Part shown: one piece after another, positions 16,169 to 24,854 of the stretch
How the letters are laid out: each line of letters starts with the position of its first letter
How positions within the stretch are numbered: the stretch's first letter is position 1
Assembly (NCBI RefSeq): GCF_900155965.1
Contig: NZ_FTMG01000005.1
Location: forward strand, 161,759-225,758
Direction: 5' to 3'
Source of the DNA: Mucilaginibacter lappiensis
GTDB lineage: Bacteria > Bacteroidota > Bacteroidia > Sphingobacteriales > Sphingobacteriaceae
DNA length: 64,000 nucleotides
Notes under the pieces: generated by a model
What the model saw: the letters and a program-made list of their open reading frames with translations, nothing else
Told to the model about the DNA's origin: nothing
Databases searched by the model: none
Made by a program: the position numbers and the translations under genes

Positions 16169-16789
16169 ATGCTTATTAAAATATATCCCGAAAATCCTAA
16201 CCCTAAAGCTATAGAGCAGGTGGTTGAAGTATTACGCAAAGGAGGCCTCATCATATACCCCACCGATACCGTTTACGGCCTGGGTTGCGATATTACCAAT
16301 CATAAAGCTATTGAGGCCATTTGCAAAATCAGGAACATCAAACCCGAAAAGGCTAATTTCTCTTTTATATGCTACGACCTGAGCCATATATCTGATTATA
16401 TCAAACCGATTGACAATACCACCTTCAGGGTGCTAAAAAAGGCTTTACCAGGGCCGTTTACCTTTATATTCAATGCCAGCCATATGGTACCTAAGCTATT
16501 GAGCTCCAATAAAAAAACGGTGGGTATCAGGGTACCGGACAATGAGATAGCCCGTGAGATTGTGCGGGTTCTGGGTAACCCTATCCTCTCTACCTCTATT
16601 AAGGACGATGATGATATTATAGAATACTCCACAGATCCGGAGCTCATCTACGAAAAATATGAGGACCTGGTTGATATCGTGATCGATGGTGGTTATGGTG
16701 ATAACATCGCCTCTACCGTAGTTGATTGTACCGAAGGCGATTTCGAGATCATCCGCGAAGGTAAAGGGGATCTGGAATTGTATTTGTAG
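16169..16789 (+). CDS. L-threonylcarbamoyladenylate synthase (Sua5/YciO/YrdC)
   Basis: 206 aa from the ATG at 16169; the upstream TTG at 16157 overlaps a TATATTTG -7 box (16152-16159) and is unlikely. The YrdC core is clear: GGLIIYPTDTVYGLGCDI near residue 28, KPEKANFSFICYDLSHIS and LPGPFTFIFNAS, with VGIRVPDNEIAREIVR. It makes threonylcarbamoyl-AMP for the t6A37 modification of tRNAs reading ANN codons. It lacks the extra C-terminal Sua5 domain. If the -7 box is used, the transcript would be nearly leaderless. Confidence 0.9.
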   Translation: MLIKIYPENPNPKAIEQVVEVLRKGGLIIYPTDTVYGLGCDITNHKAIEAICKIRNIKPEKANFSFICYDLSHISDYIKPIDNTTFRVLKKALPGPFTFIFNASHMVPKLLSSNKKTVGIRVPDNEIAREIVRVLGNPILSTSIKDDDDIIEYSTDPELIYEKYEDLVDIVIDGGYGDNIASTVVDCTEGDFEIIREGKGDLELYL

Positions 16790-16881
16790 GTTTTGGATTT
16801 AGGATTTTTAGATCAAGGAACGAGGATTTCAGATCACCGTATAAATAAAAGTCCTTATTCCTTCCTCCAAAAATCCTTGAT

Positions 16882-17649
16882 CTATCTCATGCTCTGTATA
16901 AAAGCGGGTATTTTTTCCATATAGCCATCTTCGGCCAGTAGTTTTACAAACTTACTGCCTACAATAGCGCCGTTGGCGTACTCACAGGCCTTGGTGAAGG
17001 TAGCATTATCTGAGATACCAAAACCAATAATGGTTGGGTTTTTAAGTTCCATAGCCTTGATGCGCTTGTAATAATCCTCAATACTATTGGTAAGCTGCAA
17101 ACTGCCACCGGTTATTGACGATGACGACAACAGATAGATAAAACTATTACTCAGCTCATCAATTTTGCGGATCCTATCAGACGATGTTTGCGGCGTAACC
17201 AGGAATATATTACTCAGGTTGTTATTGATAAAATGAGTCGAATACAAGGCTTCATATTCATACATGGGCAAGTCGGGCACAATAACGCCGTCTACACCCA
17301 GTTCAGCTGCTTTTTTGCAGAAACGCTCGATGCCGTATTGTGCAATAGGGTTAAAATAGCCCATGAGCAGTATGGGTATGGTAACCCGTTTACGCAGTTC
17401 TGTTAACTCTTCAAACAGATGATCGAGCGTCATGCCATTGATCAACGCCTGCTCGGAGCTATGTTGTATGGTCGGCCCATCGGCTACCGGGTCGGAGTAT
17501 GGGAAACCCACTTCCAGGAAATCGGCCCCGGCTTTTTCCAAAGCCTCGGCAATATCCACCGTAGTGTTCAAGGCAGGATAACCCGCTGTATAGTATATCG
17601 ATAACAGGTTATCTTTCTTTGATGCAAAAAGCTGGTTTAATCGGTTCAT
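16882..17649 (-). CDS. trpA: tryptophan synthase alpha chain
   Basis: 255 aa from the ATG at 17649; longer in-frame starts at 17682 and 17712 would be encoded by the palindromic spacer and are rejected. The TIM barrel shows the family motif LEVGFPYSDPVADGPTIQ with the catalytic Glu and Asp, and VDGVIVPDLPMYE. The enzyme splits indole-3-glycerol phosphate to indole, channelled to TrpB. Last gene of trpDFBA; 107 nt separate it from trpB, the only loose junction in the operon. Confidence 0.95.
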   Translation of the reverse strand: MNRLNQLFASKKDNLLSIYYTAGYPALNTTVDIAEALEKAGADFLEVGFPYSDPVADGPTIQHSSEQALINGMTLDHLFEELTELRKRVTIPILLMGYFNPIAQYGIERFCKKAAELGVDGVIVPDLPMYEYEALYSTHFINNNLSNIFLVTPQTSSDRIRKIDELSNSFIYLLSSSSITGGSLQLTNSIEDYYKRIKAMELKNPTIIGFGISDNATFTKACEYANGAIVGSKFVKLLAEDGYMEKIPAFIQSMR

Positions 17650-17654
17650 TGTGT

Positions 17655-17756
17655 AGCTTATAGTTGATGGTTCATTGTTCATGGTATCTCTTGTCTTATA
17701 GTTTATGATCATACTCTTTTTTCACTATGATCCATGAACTATTAACCATGAACCAT
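17655..17756. repeat. palindromic word tract between trpB and trpA
   Basis: The spacer is built from ATGGTTCAT/ATGAACCAT words: GATGGTTCATTGTTCATGG near 17663-17682 and CCATGAACTATTAACCATGAACCAT-like words near 17732-17757, able to form an RNA hairpin. It could lower trpA expression relative to trpB or protect the upstream message; not shown. Confidence 0.5.
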
Positions 17757-18938
17757 CTAATAATTAAAATATTTGATAAACGTATCCAGATCTTTATCGC
17801 CACGGCCCGACAGGCAGATCACGACGTTATCTGTTAGATTAAATTTCATTTTTTCGAGCTGTGCCAGTGCGTGCGACGACTCAATGGCCGGGATAATGCC
17901 TTCCATTTGCGAGCAAAGTAAACCGGCCTTCATGGCTTCATCGTCGGTAACACTTACGTATTGAGCACGGTTTATTTTGTACAAATACGCGTGTTGTGGC
18001 CCAATGCCCGGATAATCCAAGCCCGCCGAAATGGAGTACGGTTCAACCACTTGTCCATCGGGTGTTTGCATTAATATGGTACGACTGCCGTGCAGAACGC
18101 CTTCATGGCCCAAAAAGGTAGTAGCCGCCGAATGGCCACTGTCAACGCCTTTACCGGCAGCTTCCACGGCCACCAGCTTAACCTGTTCATTATCTAAAAA
18201 ATGATAGAACATGCCCATAGCGTTACTACCGCCGCCTACACAGGCCAGTACATATTCGGGCAATTCCTTGCCAGTATGTTCTACGAGTTGTTTTTTAGTT
18301 TCTTCGGATATGATCGACTGGAAACGGGCTACCATATCGGGATATGGATAAGGGCCAACCACCGAACCAATAATATAATGAGTATCAACCGGATTGGCTA
18401 TCCAATCGCGCAAGGCCTCATTGGTGGCATCTTTGAGCGTTTTACTGCCCGATGATGCCGGTCTTACGGTGGCACCCAGCATTTTCATGCGGGAAACGTT
18501 GGGCGCCTGGCGGGCCATATCAATTTCGCCCATGTAAACCACGCATTCAATACCCATTAGGGCACATACGGTAGCAGTTGCTACACCATGCTGACCTGCA
18601 CCAGTTTCGGCAATGATGCGTTTTTTACCCAAGCGTTTGGCCAACAATATCTGCCCGATGGCATTGTTGATCTTGTGCGAGCCGGTATGGTTTAAATCTT
18701 CGCGCTTGAAGAATATGTTAGCGCCGTATTTCTCCGAATATCTTTTGGCATGATACAGGGGCGAAGGCCTGCCTACATAGTTTTTGAGCAAATCATCAAA
18801 CTCCGCCTTAAAATCCGGATCATTAATGATGTTGAGGTATTGTTGTCTTAGTTCTTCAACGTTTGGATACAGCATTTCGGGGATGTAAGCACCACCAAAA
18901 TCGCCATAATAACCATGTTCGTTAACTCCGTATTTCAT
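17757..18938 (-). CDS. trpB: tryptophan synthase beta chain
   Basis: 393 aa from the ATG at 18938 ([22 protein letters not shown]). The PLP lysine lies in [14 protein letters not shown], and [16 protein letters not shown] binds the cofactor phosphate. It condenses indole with serine to tryptophan in the alpha2-beta2 complex. The start lies 17 nt inside the 3' end of trpF, giving translational coupling. Length and conserved segments are typical of TrpB1. Confidence 0.96.
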   Translation of the reverse strand: MKYGVNEHGYYGDFGGAYIPEMLYPNVEELRQQYLNIINDPDFKAEFDDLLKNYVGRPSPLYHAKRYSEKYGANIFFKREDLNHTGSHKINNAIGQILLAKRLGKKRIIAETGAGQHGVATATVCALMGIECVVYMGEIDMARQAPNVSRMKMLGATVRPASSGSKTLKDATNEALRDWIANPVDTHYIIGSVVGPYPYPDMVARFQSIISEETKKQLVEHTGKELPEYVLACVGGGSNAMGMFYHFLDNEQVKLVAVEAAGKGVDSGHSAATTFLGHEGVLHGSRTILMQTPDGQVVEPYSISAGLDYPGIGPQHAYLYKINRAQYVSVTDDEAMKAGLLCSQMEGIIPAIESSHALAQLEKMKFNLTDNVVICLSGRGDKDLDTFIKYFNY

Positions 18939-19566
18939 CTCTAATCGTTTGTTTTTTGATAATATCAAATGCTTTTTCCAATTTTTGGATATTTTTCAAC
19001 CCAGGCTCGTCTTCAAACCGGCTGTTCAGATCAACCGCGTAAAATTGCGGATGTGCTATATTTTTTACTTCTTCTATATTATCCAAACTTATGCCGCCAG
19101 ATAAAAAGAAGGGAATATCTAATGTATATTTATTTAAAATGTCCCAGTTAAAAGCCTTGCCCGAACCACCGTAAATACTCGTCTTGGTATCGAACATAAA
19201 ATAATCTACATGACCGGCATAAGCATTCAGCTTGCCAAAATCAAAGTCGTTATCAACCCCAAAGGCTTTAATAACCGTTACTTTACCTTTAAAGGCACCA
19301 CCAAATTCGGGACTTTCATCGCCATGCAATTGTATGGTGTCAAAACCATACTGCTCAATCAGCGAGCTGATGTTTTCGGCGGTTTCATTTACGAAAACCC
19401 CGGCTTTATGAATCTCTGGGGATATTGGGACCAGTGCATCTGCAGACAAAGTATCAATATAGCGTGGCGTACGCTCGTAACAAATAAAGCCCATATAGTG
19501 CGGTTGTAAAGCGGCTACGGCTTTGATGTTTTCGGGGTGCTTTAGGCCACAAACTTTGATCTTCAT
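18922..19566 (-). CDS. trpF: phosphoribosylanthranilate isomerase
   Basis: 214 aa TIM-barrel enzyme. It starts [20 protein letters not shown] with the catalytic Cys7; the general acid Asp is in DYFMFDTKT, followed by the phosphate-binding [15 protein letters not shown]. It converts phosphoribosyl anthranilate to CdRP. Start is 2 nt after the trpD stop and the 3' end overlaps trpB. The following pathway enzyme, TrpC, is not encoded next to it. Confidence 0.95.
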   Translation of the reverse strand: MKIKVCGLKHPENIKAVAALQPHYMGFICYERTPRYIDTLSADALVPISPEIHKAGVFVNETAENISSLIEQYGFDTIQLHGDESPEFGGAFKGKVTVIKAFGVDNDFDFGKLNAYAGHVDYFMFDTKTSIYGGSGKAFNWDILNKYTLDIPFFLSGGISLDNIEEVKNIAHPQFYAVDLNSRFEDEPGLKNIQKLEKAFDIIKKQTIRDEIRS

Positions 19567-19568
19567 TG

Positions 19569-20558
19569 TTAATTCTGCAATAAAGTATGGAAACTATTCA
19601 GGGCTTTGCCAGCAACAAGGGCTTCCTCTGCTTCATAATAACAATCAGCAAAGCTTTTTTCAGGGCCAATGGTTTTAATAGCTAGTGCAGCGTTTGACAG
19701 TACTACATTATTCTGGGCAAATGTACCCTGATTGTTAAGTACATCTGTAAATATCTTAGCTGATGCAGCCACAGTATCTCCACCCGTTATTTGTTTGGGA
19801 TCTAATTTTTCAAAACCCAGACCTTCAACCGTATTGATCTTTTCGCCTTCGGCAGAGAACGTTTTGAAATCGCAGGTAAGCGATACTTCGTCGTAGCCTT
19901 CCAGTGCGTTCACGATGGTGTATTTGGTGGTCGATTTTTGATACAGGTATGCATAAACGCGGGCGAGTTCCAGGCTAAATACACCAACCAACTGATTCTC
20001 TGGCTTAGCCGGATTAACCAGTGGGCCCAGCATATTAAAAAATGTTTTTACACCCAATTCGCGGCGTATAGGGGCCACCGTTTTCATAGCCGGATGAAAC
20101 AGAGGCGCGTGTAAAAAGCAAATGTTTGCTTTATCAATACTGGTCTTCAGCTTATCAGTATCATTAGTAAACTGATAGCCCAGGTATTCGATCACATTGG
20201 ATGAACCGCAACCCGATGATACCCCATAATTACCATGCTTAGCCACTTTATAGCCCGCACCAGCTACGACGAACGATGCCAGGGTTGATATATTGAATGT
20301 ATCCTTACCATCGCCGCCGGTACCGCAAAGATCTATCAACTGACCAGTTTCCAGATCAATGGGTAAACAAAGTTCCAGCATTGCATCACGAAAGCCTTCC
20401 AGCTCATCAACCGTGATACTGCGCATACAGTATGCCGTCATAAAGGCGGCCATCTGCGAGTTGTTATACTGCCCCTGCGCAATGTTTATCAAAATATTTT
20501 TTGATTGCTCCCGGGTAAAGGTTTTGTGTTCAAAAAGATGATTTAGTATCTGTTTCAT
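19569..20558 (-). CDS. trpD: anthranilate phosphoribosyltransferase
   Basis: 329 aa. Conserved glycine-rich GTGGDGKDTFNIST motif (PRPP binding), KHGNYGVSSGCGSSNVIEYLG and MKTVAPIRRELGVKTFFNMLGPLVNP. Transfers the phosphoribosyl group from PRPP to anthranilate. First structural gene of the operon; it is not fused to a TrpG glutaminase domain. A leader peptide with three Trp codons and a terminator lie in the 190 nt upstream, so expression should respond to charged tRNA-Trp. Confidence 0.95.
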   Translation of the reverse strand: MKQILNHLFEHKTFTREQSKNILINIAQGQYNNSQMAAFMTAYCMRSITVDELEGFRDAMLELCLPIDLETGQLIDLCGTGGDGKDTFNISTLASFVVAGAGYKVAKHGNYGVSSGCGSSNVIEYLGYQFTNDTDKLKTSIDKANICFLHAPLFHPAMKTVAPIRRELGVKTFFNMLGPLVNPAKPENQLVGVFSLELARVYAYLYQKSTTKYTIVNALEGYDEVSLTCDFKTFSAEGEKINTVEGLGFEKLDPKQITGGDTVAASAKIFTDVLNNQGTFAQNNVVLSNAALAIKTIGPEKSFADCYYEAEEALVAGKALNSFHTLLQN

Positions 20559-20610
20559 AAGCCCTATCCCCTACAGGGAGATTTTTATGATTAATTTTTC
20601 TTCAATTTAC

Positions 20611-20697
20611 CCCTCAAAAAAATGAGGGCAACAAAAAAGGGTTACCTTATGGCAACCCTTCTGAATATTATGTTAAAAAACAAAAAACGGAATTGCC
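20611..20697 (-). promoter_or_regulatory. trp attenuator: antiterminator and terminator
   Basis: On the minus strand a terminator AAGGGTTGCC-ATAA-GGTAACCCTT (20660-20637) runs into T6. Its ascending arm GGGTTGCC (20658-20651) can instead pair over 8 bp, including two G-U pairs, with GGCAATTC (20697-20690), which lies 6 nt past the leader stop codon. A ribosome stalled at the Trp codons leaves GGCAATTC free; one reaching the stop would cover it and allow termination. A second small hairpin (CCCTCA/TGAGGG, 20628-20611) follows. Confidence 0.75.
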
Positions 20698-20703
20698 TTA
20701 CGA

Positions 20704-20751
20704 TTAATCGTTAAGCCACCACCAGTTATTGTTTGATACTATCATTTTCAT
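20704..20751 (-). CDS. trpL: trp operon leader peptide
   Basis: 15-codon frame encoding MKMIVSNNNWWWLND, with three consecutive TGG codons at 20724-20716. It is followed by an intrinsic terminator and then trpD. The neighbouring gene on the other side is divergent, so this terminator has no upstream gene to end; attenuation is the simplest explanation. A near-consensus promoter (TTTG 20791-20788, N20, CATATTTG 20767-20760) would start transcription only a few bases before the ATG. Confidence 0.8.
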   Translation of the reverse strand: MKMIVSNNNWWWLND

Positions 20752-20759
20752 TTGTGCCA

Positions 20760-20791
20760 CAAATATGGAAATAGTTTTTACTAAAAGCAAA
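20760..20791 (-). promoter_or_regulatory. probable trp operon promoter
   Basis: Minus strand TTTG at 20791-20788, 20-nt spacer, then CATATTTG at 20767-20760, one base off TAnnTTTG. Predicted start near 20753, giving a nearly leaderless trpL message. Confidence 0.45.
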
Positions 20792-20835
20792 CAGAATGAT
20801 AAATTTACGCAAAAGCCGAAAAGCTTACACTCCAA

Positions 20836-21780
20836 ATGAACCATAACACACGAAAAGTAAATCCGGAAGACGACCTTGGCTTTGGCACACAGCCGGTTAT
20901 AAAAAGTCAGCCGGTAATTAATAAAGACGGATCTATCAATATAAAACGTACTGGCCTCCCCTTTTTTAACCGGTTGAACAGCTACCAAACCCTCATTAAC
21001 ATGAGCTGGCCAAAGTTCTGGCTGGTTGTTTTAAGTGGTTATATGGTAGCCAATATCATCTTTGCCTGCATATATGTTGCTCTGGGGCCAGATAGTCTTG
21101 ACGGTAAAAGCGGCGCTACACTTTTTGATCATTTTATGGATGCCTTCTTTTTTTCGGCACAAACCATATCTACTGTTGGTTACGGGCATATTAGTCCGCA
21201 GGGGATGGCTGCCAACTGTGTTGCAGCATTGGAATCCATGATGGGTTTATTGGCTTTTGCTTTAGCTACAGGCTTACTTTACGGCCGTTTTTCAAAACCT
21301 ACCGCCAAGATCAAATACAGCGAAAACATCCTTGTTGCCCCGTATAAAGGAGATAAAACCGGACTCATGTTCAGGTTGGCGAACTCAAGGCATAACGTAT
21401 TGATTGATTTGCATATTGAAGTAAATTTTTCCTATAATGAAGAAGTAAATGGTAAAACAGAACGTAAATTTTATCCATTGGTACTCGAACGTAAGGCTGT
21501 AAGCATATTATCCATTAACTGGACTGTAGTACATCCTATTGATGAGGATAGTCCGCTGAAAGATTTTACGCCGGAAGATTTTGAAAAAGCCCAGGTAGTT
21601 TTCTCGGTACTACTAAGAATATTCGATGATACCTTTTCCCAAACCATCCACTCCCGCACTACCTATACCTATAAGGATATGGTATGGGATGCCAAATTTA
21701 AACCCACATTTGACCGCGACCAGGACGGCCGGGTTGTATTGCATCTGGATAAGATCAATGATTTTGAGAAGATTTCATAA
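20836..21780 (+). CDS. inward rectifier potassium channel (KirBac-type)
   Basis: 314 aa. Two membrane helices (residues ~55-80 and ~130-155) bracket a pore loop with the selectivity filter TISTVGYGHISP. The C-terminal half is the beta-rich cytoplasmic Kir domain (MFRLANSRHNVLIDLHIEV, HSRTTYTYKDMVWDAKF). Prokaryotic Kir channels conduct K+ and are gated by lipids or ligands through this domain. It is divergent from the trp leader; the two transcripts share a ~85-nt spacer. Confidence 0.9.
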   Translation: MNHNTRKVNPEDDLGFGTQPVIKSQPVINKDGSINIKRTGLPFFNRLNSYQTLINMSWPKFWLVVLSGYMVANIIFACIYVALGPDSLDGKSGATLFDHFMDAFFFSAQTISTVGYGHISPQGMAANCVAALESMMGLLAFALATGLLYGRFSKPTAKIKYSENILVAPYKGDKTGLMFRLANSRHNVLIDLHIEVNFSYNEEVNGKTERKFYPLVLERKAVSILSINWTVVHPIDEDSPLKDFTPEDFEKAQVVFSVLLRIFDDTFSQTIHSRTTYTYKDMVWDAKFKPTFDRDQDGRVVLHLDKINDFEKIS

Positions 21781-21800
21781 GTTCAGTAGCGAATTAGTTT

Positions 21801-22277
21801 TCATTCTCCTCTGAGCTTTTTTATCTCTTCAAGCGCCATTACATCTATTTGATCCTTTGGCCTATTGATAACTTTTTTATTTTGAATTAATTGATTTATA
21901 TGGAGGAAAGGAATCATTATACCATCAATTTCCGCCACAGAGGCCATTTGCAGGCATTCATCAAATGAATAATTTTCAAGGCCCTTCATTTCTGTAAGAA
22001 TGTCCAATCGAAGGTCATTATTCAGGTGAAAGTCTGTCCATCCGGCTATAAATTGCATGTGCTCTATCATCGGATAGTCACCTATATTACACTCTATAAA
22101 AACTTTCCGAAGTTGTTGACGGTTCAGCAGGTCATCCTTTAACCAAATGTCCAAGTCACCCGTAAAGCGCTGATAACCGTGCATATTTATGGCGTATCCG
22201 CCAATCATAATATATTGAACCTGGTGGTTTTGGAGCGCTCTCCAAAAACTTAATATGTCTTCGTCAAAAACATCCAC
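21801..22277 (-). CDS. nucleotidyltransferase-fold protein (MNT/DUF6036-like)
   Basis: 158 aa. The segment IMIGGYAINMHGYQRFTGDLDIWL has the nucleotidyltransferase signature (GG, then D-x-D), with a later Asp in LRLDILTEMKG. Proteins of this type include the antitoxin or toxin halves of MNT/HEPN and AbiE-like pairs that transfer nucleotides to RNA or protein. A 54-aa gene ends 3 nt upstream, giving a two-gene unit. No HEPN partner is visible, so a toxin-antitoxin role is only possible. Confidence 0.65.
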   Translation of the reverse strand: MDVFDEDILSFWRALQNHQVQYIMIGGYAINMHGYQRFTGDLDIWLKDDLLNRQQLRKVFIECNIGDYPMIEHMQFIAGWTDFHLNNDLRLDILTEMKGLENYSFDECLQMASVAEIDGIMIPFLHINQLIQNKKVINRPKDQIDVMALEEIKKLRGE

Positions 22278-22280
22278 AAA

Positions 22281-22445
22281 TTATTTGCTAATAAAAGATT
22301 TATGTAAAATCGATGCTTTACTTAGGGTTTGTTGAATTTTATATAAACGGGTGGTCATTTGAAAACGCTCTTTGTAGCTTCGTTTTAGCCCCTCTTTTAA
22401 AAGCTCTATCTCAGCCTCACTAAAAATCTTTTCAGCCTTTTTCAT
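22281..22445 (-). CDS. small helical partner of nucleotidyltransferase
   Basis: 54 aa from the ATG at 22445 (MKKAEKIFSEAEIELLKEGL), a more credible start than the longer frame to 22481. The protein is basic and fully helical by composition (GLKRSYKERFQMTTRLYKIQQTLSKA). It is 3 nt from the nucleotidyltransferase gene, so the two are almost surely coexpressed. Family unknown; the size is too small for a HEPN domain. Confidence 0.55.
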   Translation of the reverse strand: MKKAEKIFSEAEIELLKEGLKRSYKERFQMTTRLYKIQQTLSKASILHKSFISK

Positions 22446-22547
22446 ACAATCAAATTTAAACAAAATGCCATCAACAAACAATGTACATACAAGCCACTTC
22501 TATTAATTGGGTTACTCCCCTGCAAATAAGCTCAATGAGCCAATAAA

Positions 22548-23363
22548 CTATTTCAGCAACGGATTTTTCTCTTTTGAAAAAACATTATAAACCATCTTAT
22601 CCAAAAATGCCGGTAAAAACTTACTAAGGGCTACGGTCAGCTTACCTTGTCGAGTCATGATAAGGGTTCGCGAGCGGTTTTCGATGCCATCAGCGATGAT
22701 CCGGGCCACTTCTTCGCTGCTCATCATTTTATTTTCGTCCATAGAACTTTCGCTCTGCTGACTACCATCTTTCGTCAATGCCGTGTTACGGATATTTGAT
22801 GTAGTAAAACCCGGGCAGGCCGTAAGCACATGAACACCAGTCTTTAGATTCTCCACCCTAATCGAATCCAGGAAGCCGTTCATGGCAAACTTAGAAGCCG
22901 AATAGCCTGTGCGGCCCGGCAAGCCTTTATATCCGGCTATAGACGATATACCTACTATACTGCCTTTCGTCTTCAAAATTTCGGGCAAGGCATATTTAGT
23001 ACAGTATACCGTTCCCCAGAAATTAACATCCATCACAGTTTTTAATACATTCAGATCTGCATCCTGAAACAAGGCCCGCATGGAAATACCAGCATTGTTG
23101 ATCAGCACATCTATTTTACCAAAGGTGGTTAATGTTTGCTTGATCAGATGTTCACAATCGCCCTCAATAGCTACATCGCATTGCACGGCAAGGGCTTTAA
23201 TATTGTATTGCTTTTCCAGATCCTGCGCTATTTCACAAAGGGTAACATATTGACGGGCAGCCAATACTACATTTGCCCCGTGTTTAGCACATTCAATAGC
23301 CAGCGATTTGCCAATGCCCGATGAGGCGCCTGTGATGATAACGATTTTATTATTCAACTTCAT
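22548..23363 (-). CDS. SDR family oxidoreductase
   Basis: 271 aa classical short-chain dehydrogenase/reductase. The cofactor site TGASSGIGKS is near the N-terminus, NNAG in LINNAGISMRALF, and the catalytic Ser, Tyr and Lys in GISSIAGYKGLPGRTGYSAS plus K. The pattern fits NADP-dependent reductases of the DltE/YqjQ type. The C-terminal 40 residues are basic and hydrophobic (LTVALSKFLPAFLDKMVYNV), suggesting membrane association. Overlaps the upstream glycosyltransferase gene by 14 nt, so they are cotranscribed. Substrate unknown. Confidence 0.88.
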   Translation of the reverse strand: MKLNNKIVIITGASSGIGKSLAIECAKHGANVVLAARQYVTLCEIAQDLEKQYNIKALAVQCDVAIEGDCEHLIKQTLTTFGKIDVLINNAGISMRALFQDADLNVLKTVMDVNFWGTVYCTKYALPEILKTKGSIVGISSIAGYKGLPGRTGYSASKFAMNGFLDSIRVENLKTGVHVLTACPGFTTSNIRNTALTKDGSQQSESSMDENKMMSSEEVARIIADGIENRSRTLIMTRQGKLTVALSKFLPAFLDKMVYNVFSKEKNPLLK

Positions 23364-24183
23364 ATGATGGAGGGTAAAGCTGCGGTAAGCCCTCCACTTT
23401 TATTTCGGGCACCTTAAACAAGTATTTTGAGGCGAATATAATCATCGCACCATAAAATTCCCTGATATAAGTATAGCTAAATTTAGCCTTACCCTTTGTA
23501 TTAAAGTTGATGATATATGTTTTTGGAAAATAGTAGTTTTTAAACCCGGTAAGCCTTACCCGATACGATAAATCGATATCGTATCCGTAAATATGGAAAC
23601 GTTCATCCAGCAAACCAGCCAGGTCAAGGGCCTCTTTACGGTACAGCATAAAAGCCCCATTCAGCACATCGGTTTCGGAAGTTTGAAATTCCTCTACCCA
23701 ATCTTTACGCAGCACATCGGTCAGGCGCGATTTTGAAAAATATTTAGCCAGCCCGGTCAGTTTAAAAAATATACCCCAGGGTTTGGTGAAGCCATGTTTT
23801 GACTCTTTCAGGAAACGGCCATCAGGTGTGATCATGCGTATACCAAGTCCGCCGGAGTCGGTATGCATGTCCATAAACTCCAGTGTTTTCTCTATGGTCT
23901 TTTTGCCTGTAATAGTATCCGCATTGACCATTAAAACATACTCTCCCGAAACCAGTTTCAAGGCCTGATTATAGGCTTGAGCCATACCCACATTTTTGGT
24001 ATTCTCGATCACCTTTACCTCCGCAAATTCCTCCTGGATCATAGCCAACGAGCGGTCTGTTGAGCCATTGTCAACCACAAAAACCTCATTCGTGATGTCC
24101 TGGGCGGCTCTTACTACAGAGTTAAGCGCCAGGCGGAGCATGTTGCAGGTATTGTAATTAACAATGATAACCGATAGTTTCAT
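23350..24183 (-). CDS. family 2 glycosyltransferase
   Basis: 277 aa GT-A fold enzyme. It begins MKLSVIIVNYNTCNMLRLAL, with FVVDNGSTDRS for nucleotide-sugar binding and a metal-site region YVLMVNADT; later LDERFHIYGYDIDLSYRVRLTG is typical of rhamnosyl- and related transferases. It lacks long membrane helices and probably works at the cytosolic face of the membrane in polysaccharide or glycolipid synthesis. Next to recR and an SDR gene, forming a three-gene leftward group with 4-nt spacing from recR. Confidence 0.85.
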   Translation of the reverse strand: MKLSVIIVNYNTCNMLRLALNSVVRAAQDITNEVFVVDNGSTDRSLAMIQEEFAEVKVIENTKNVGMAQAYNQALKLVSGEYVLMVNADTITGKKTIEKTLEFMDMHTDSGGLGIRMITPDGRFLKESKHGFTKPWGIFFKLTGLAKYFSKSRLTDVLRKDWVEEFQTSETDVLNGAFMLYRKEALDLAGLLDERFHIYGYDIDLSYRVRLTGFKNYYFPKTYIINFNTKGKAKFSYTYIREFYGAMIIFASKYLFKVPEIKVEGLPQLYPPSYEVE

Positions 24184-24187
24184 CTTT

Positions 24188-24805
24188 CTACTTTGTCAGT
24201 GAGTTTTCATACGGAACACGTGTAGCAATGGATCGCCCTAAGGTAATCTCATCAACGTACTCCAACTCACCTCCAAAAGCTATGCCACGGGCTATAGTTG
24301 AGATAGTAATATTAAAGTTTTTTACTCTTTTATGAAGATAGAACAAAGTGGTGTCGCCTTCCATGGTTGCGCTCAGGGCAAAAATGATCTCTTTGGTCTC
24401 ATTTGCCTTCAGTCGTTCCACTAAAGTATCCACCTGTAAATCTGATGGGCCGATACCATCCATAGGCGATATCAAGCCGCCCAGCACATGGTACACGCCG
24501 TTGTACTGGTTGGTATTTTCAATAGCCATTACGTCGCGGGTATCCTCTACCACGCATATCAGGCTATGATCGCGTTTATGCGACGAGCAGATCTCACATA
24601 CCGATTGGTCTGAGATGTTATGGCAAATACTGCAAAACTGTATCTCGTTTCGTAACTTACTGATAGTCTTGCTAAACTGCTCCACCTCCTGCTTATCCTG
24701 ATTCAATAAATGCAGCACCAGGCGCAGGGCGGTTTTTTGTCCTACTCCCGGCAGTTTGGCAAACTCCGCTACGGCATTCTCCAGCAATTTGGACGAAAAA
24801 TTCAT
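24188..24805 (-). CDS. recR: recombination mediator RecR
   Basis: 205 aa, standard length. N-terminal helix-hairpin-helix ([20 protein letters not shown]), a four-cysteine zinc finger ([18 protein letters not shown]) and a Toprim domain ([19 protein letters not shown] to [15 protein letters not shown]). With RecO it loads RecA on gapped single-stranded DNA. First gene of the recR-glycosyltransferase-SDR group. Confidence 0.96.
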   Translation of the reverse strand: MNFSSKLLENAVAEFAKLPGVGQKTALRLVLHLLNQDKQEVEQFSKTISKLRNEIQFCSICHNISDQSVCEICSSHKRDHSLICVVEDTRDVMAIENTNQYNGVYHVLGGLISPMDGIGPSDLQVDTLVERLKANETKEIIFALSATMEGDTTLFYLHKRVKNFNITISTIARGIAFGGELEYVDEITLGRSIATRVPYENSLTK

Positions 24806-24854
24806 AGCACGAAGTTAATGAATAACCCGCAATTCAGAAAAACCGTGCACGTCC

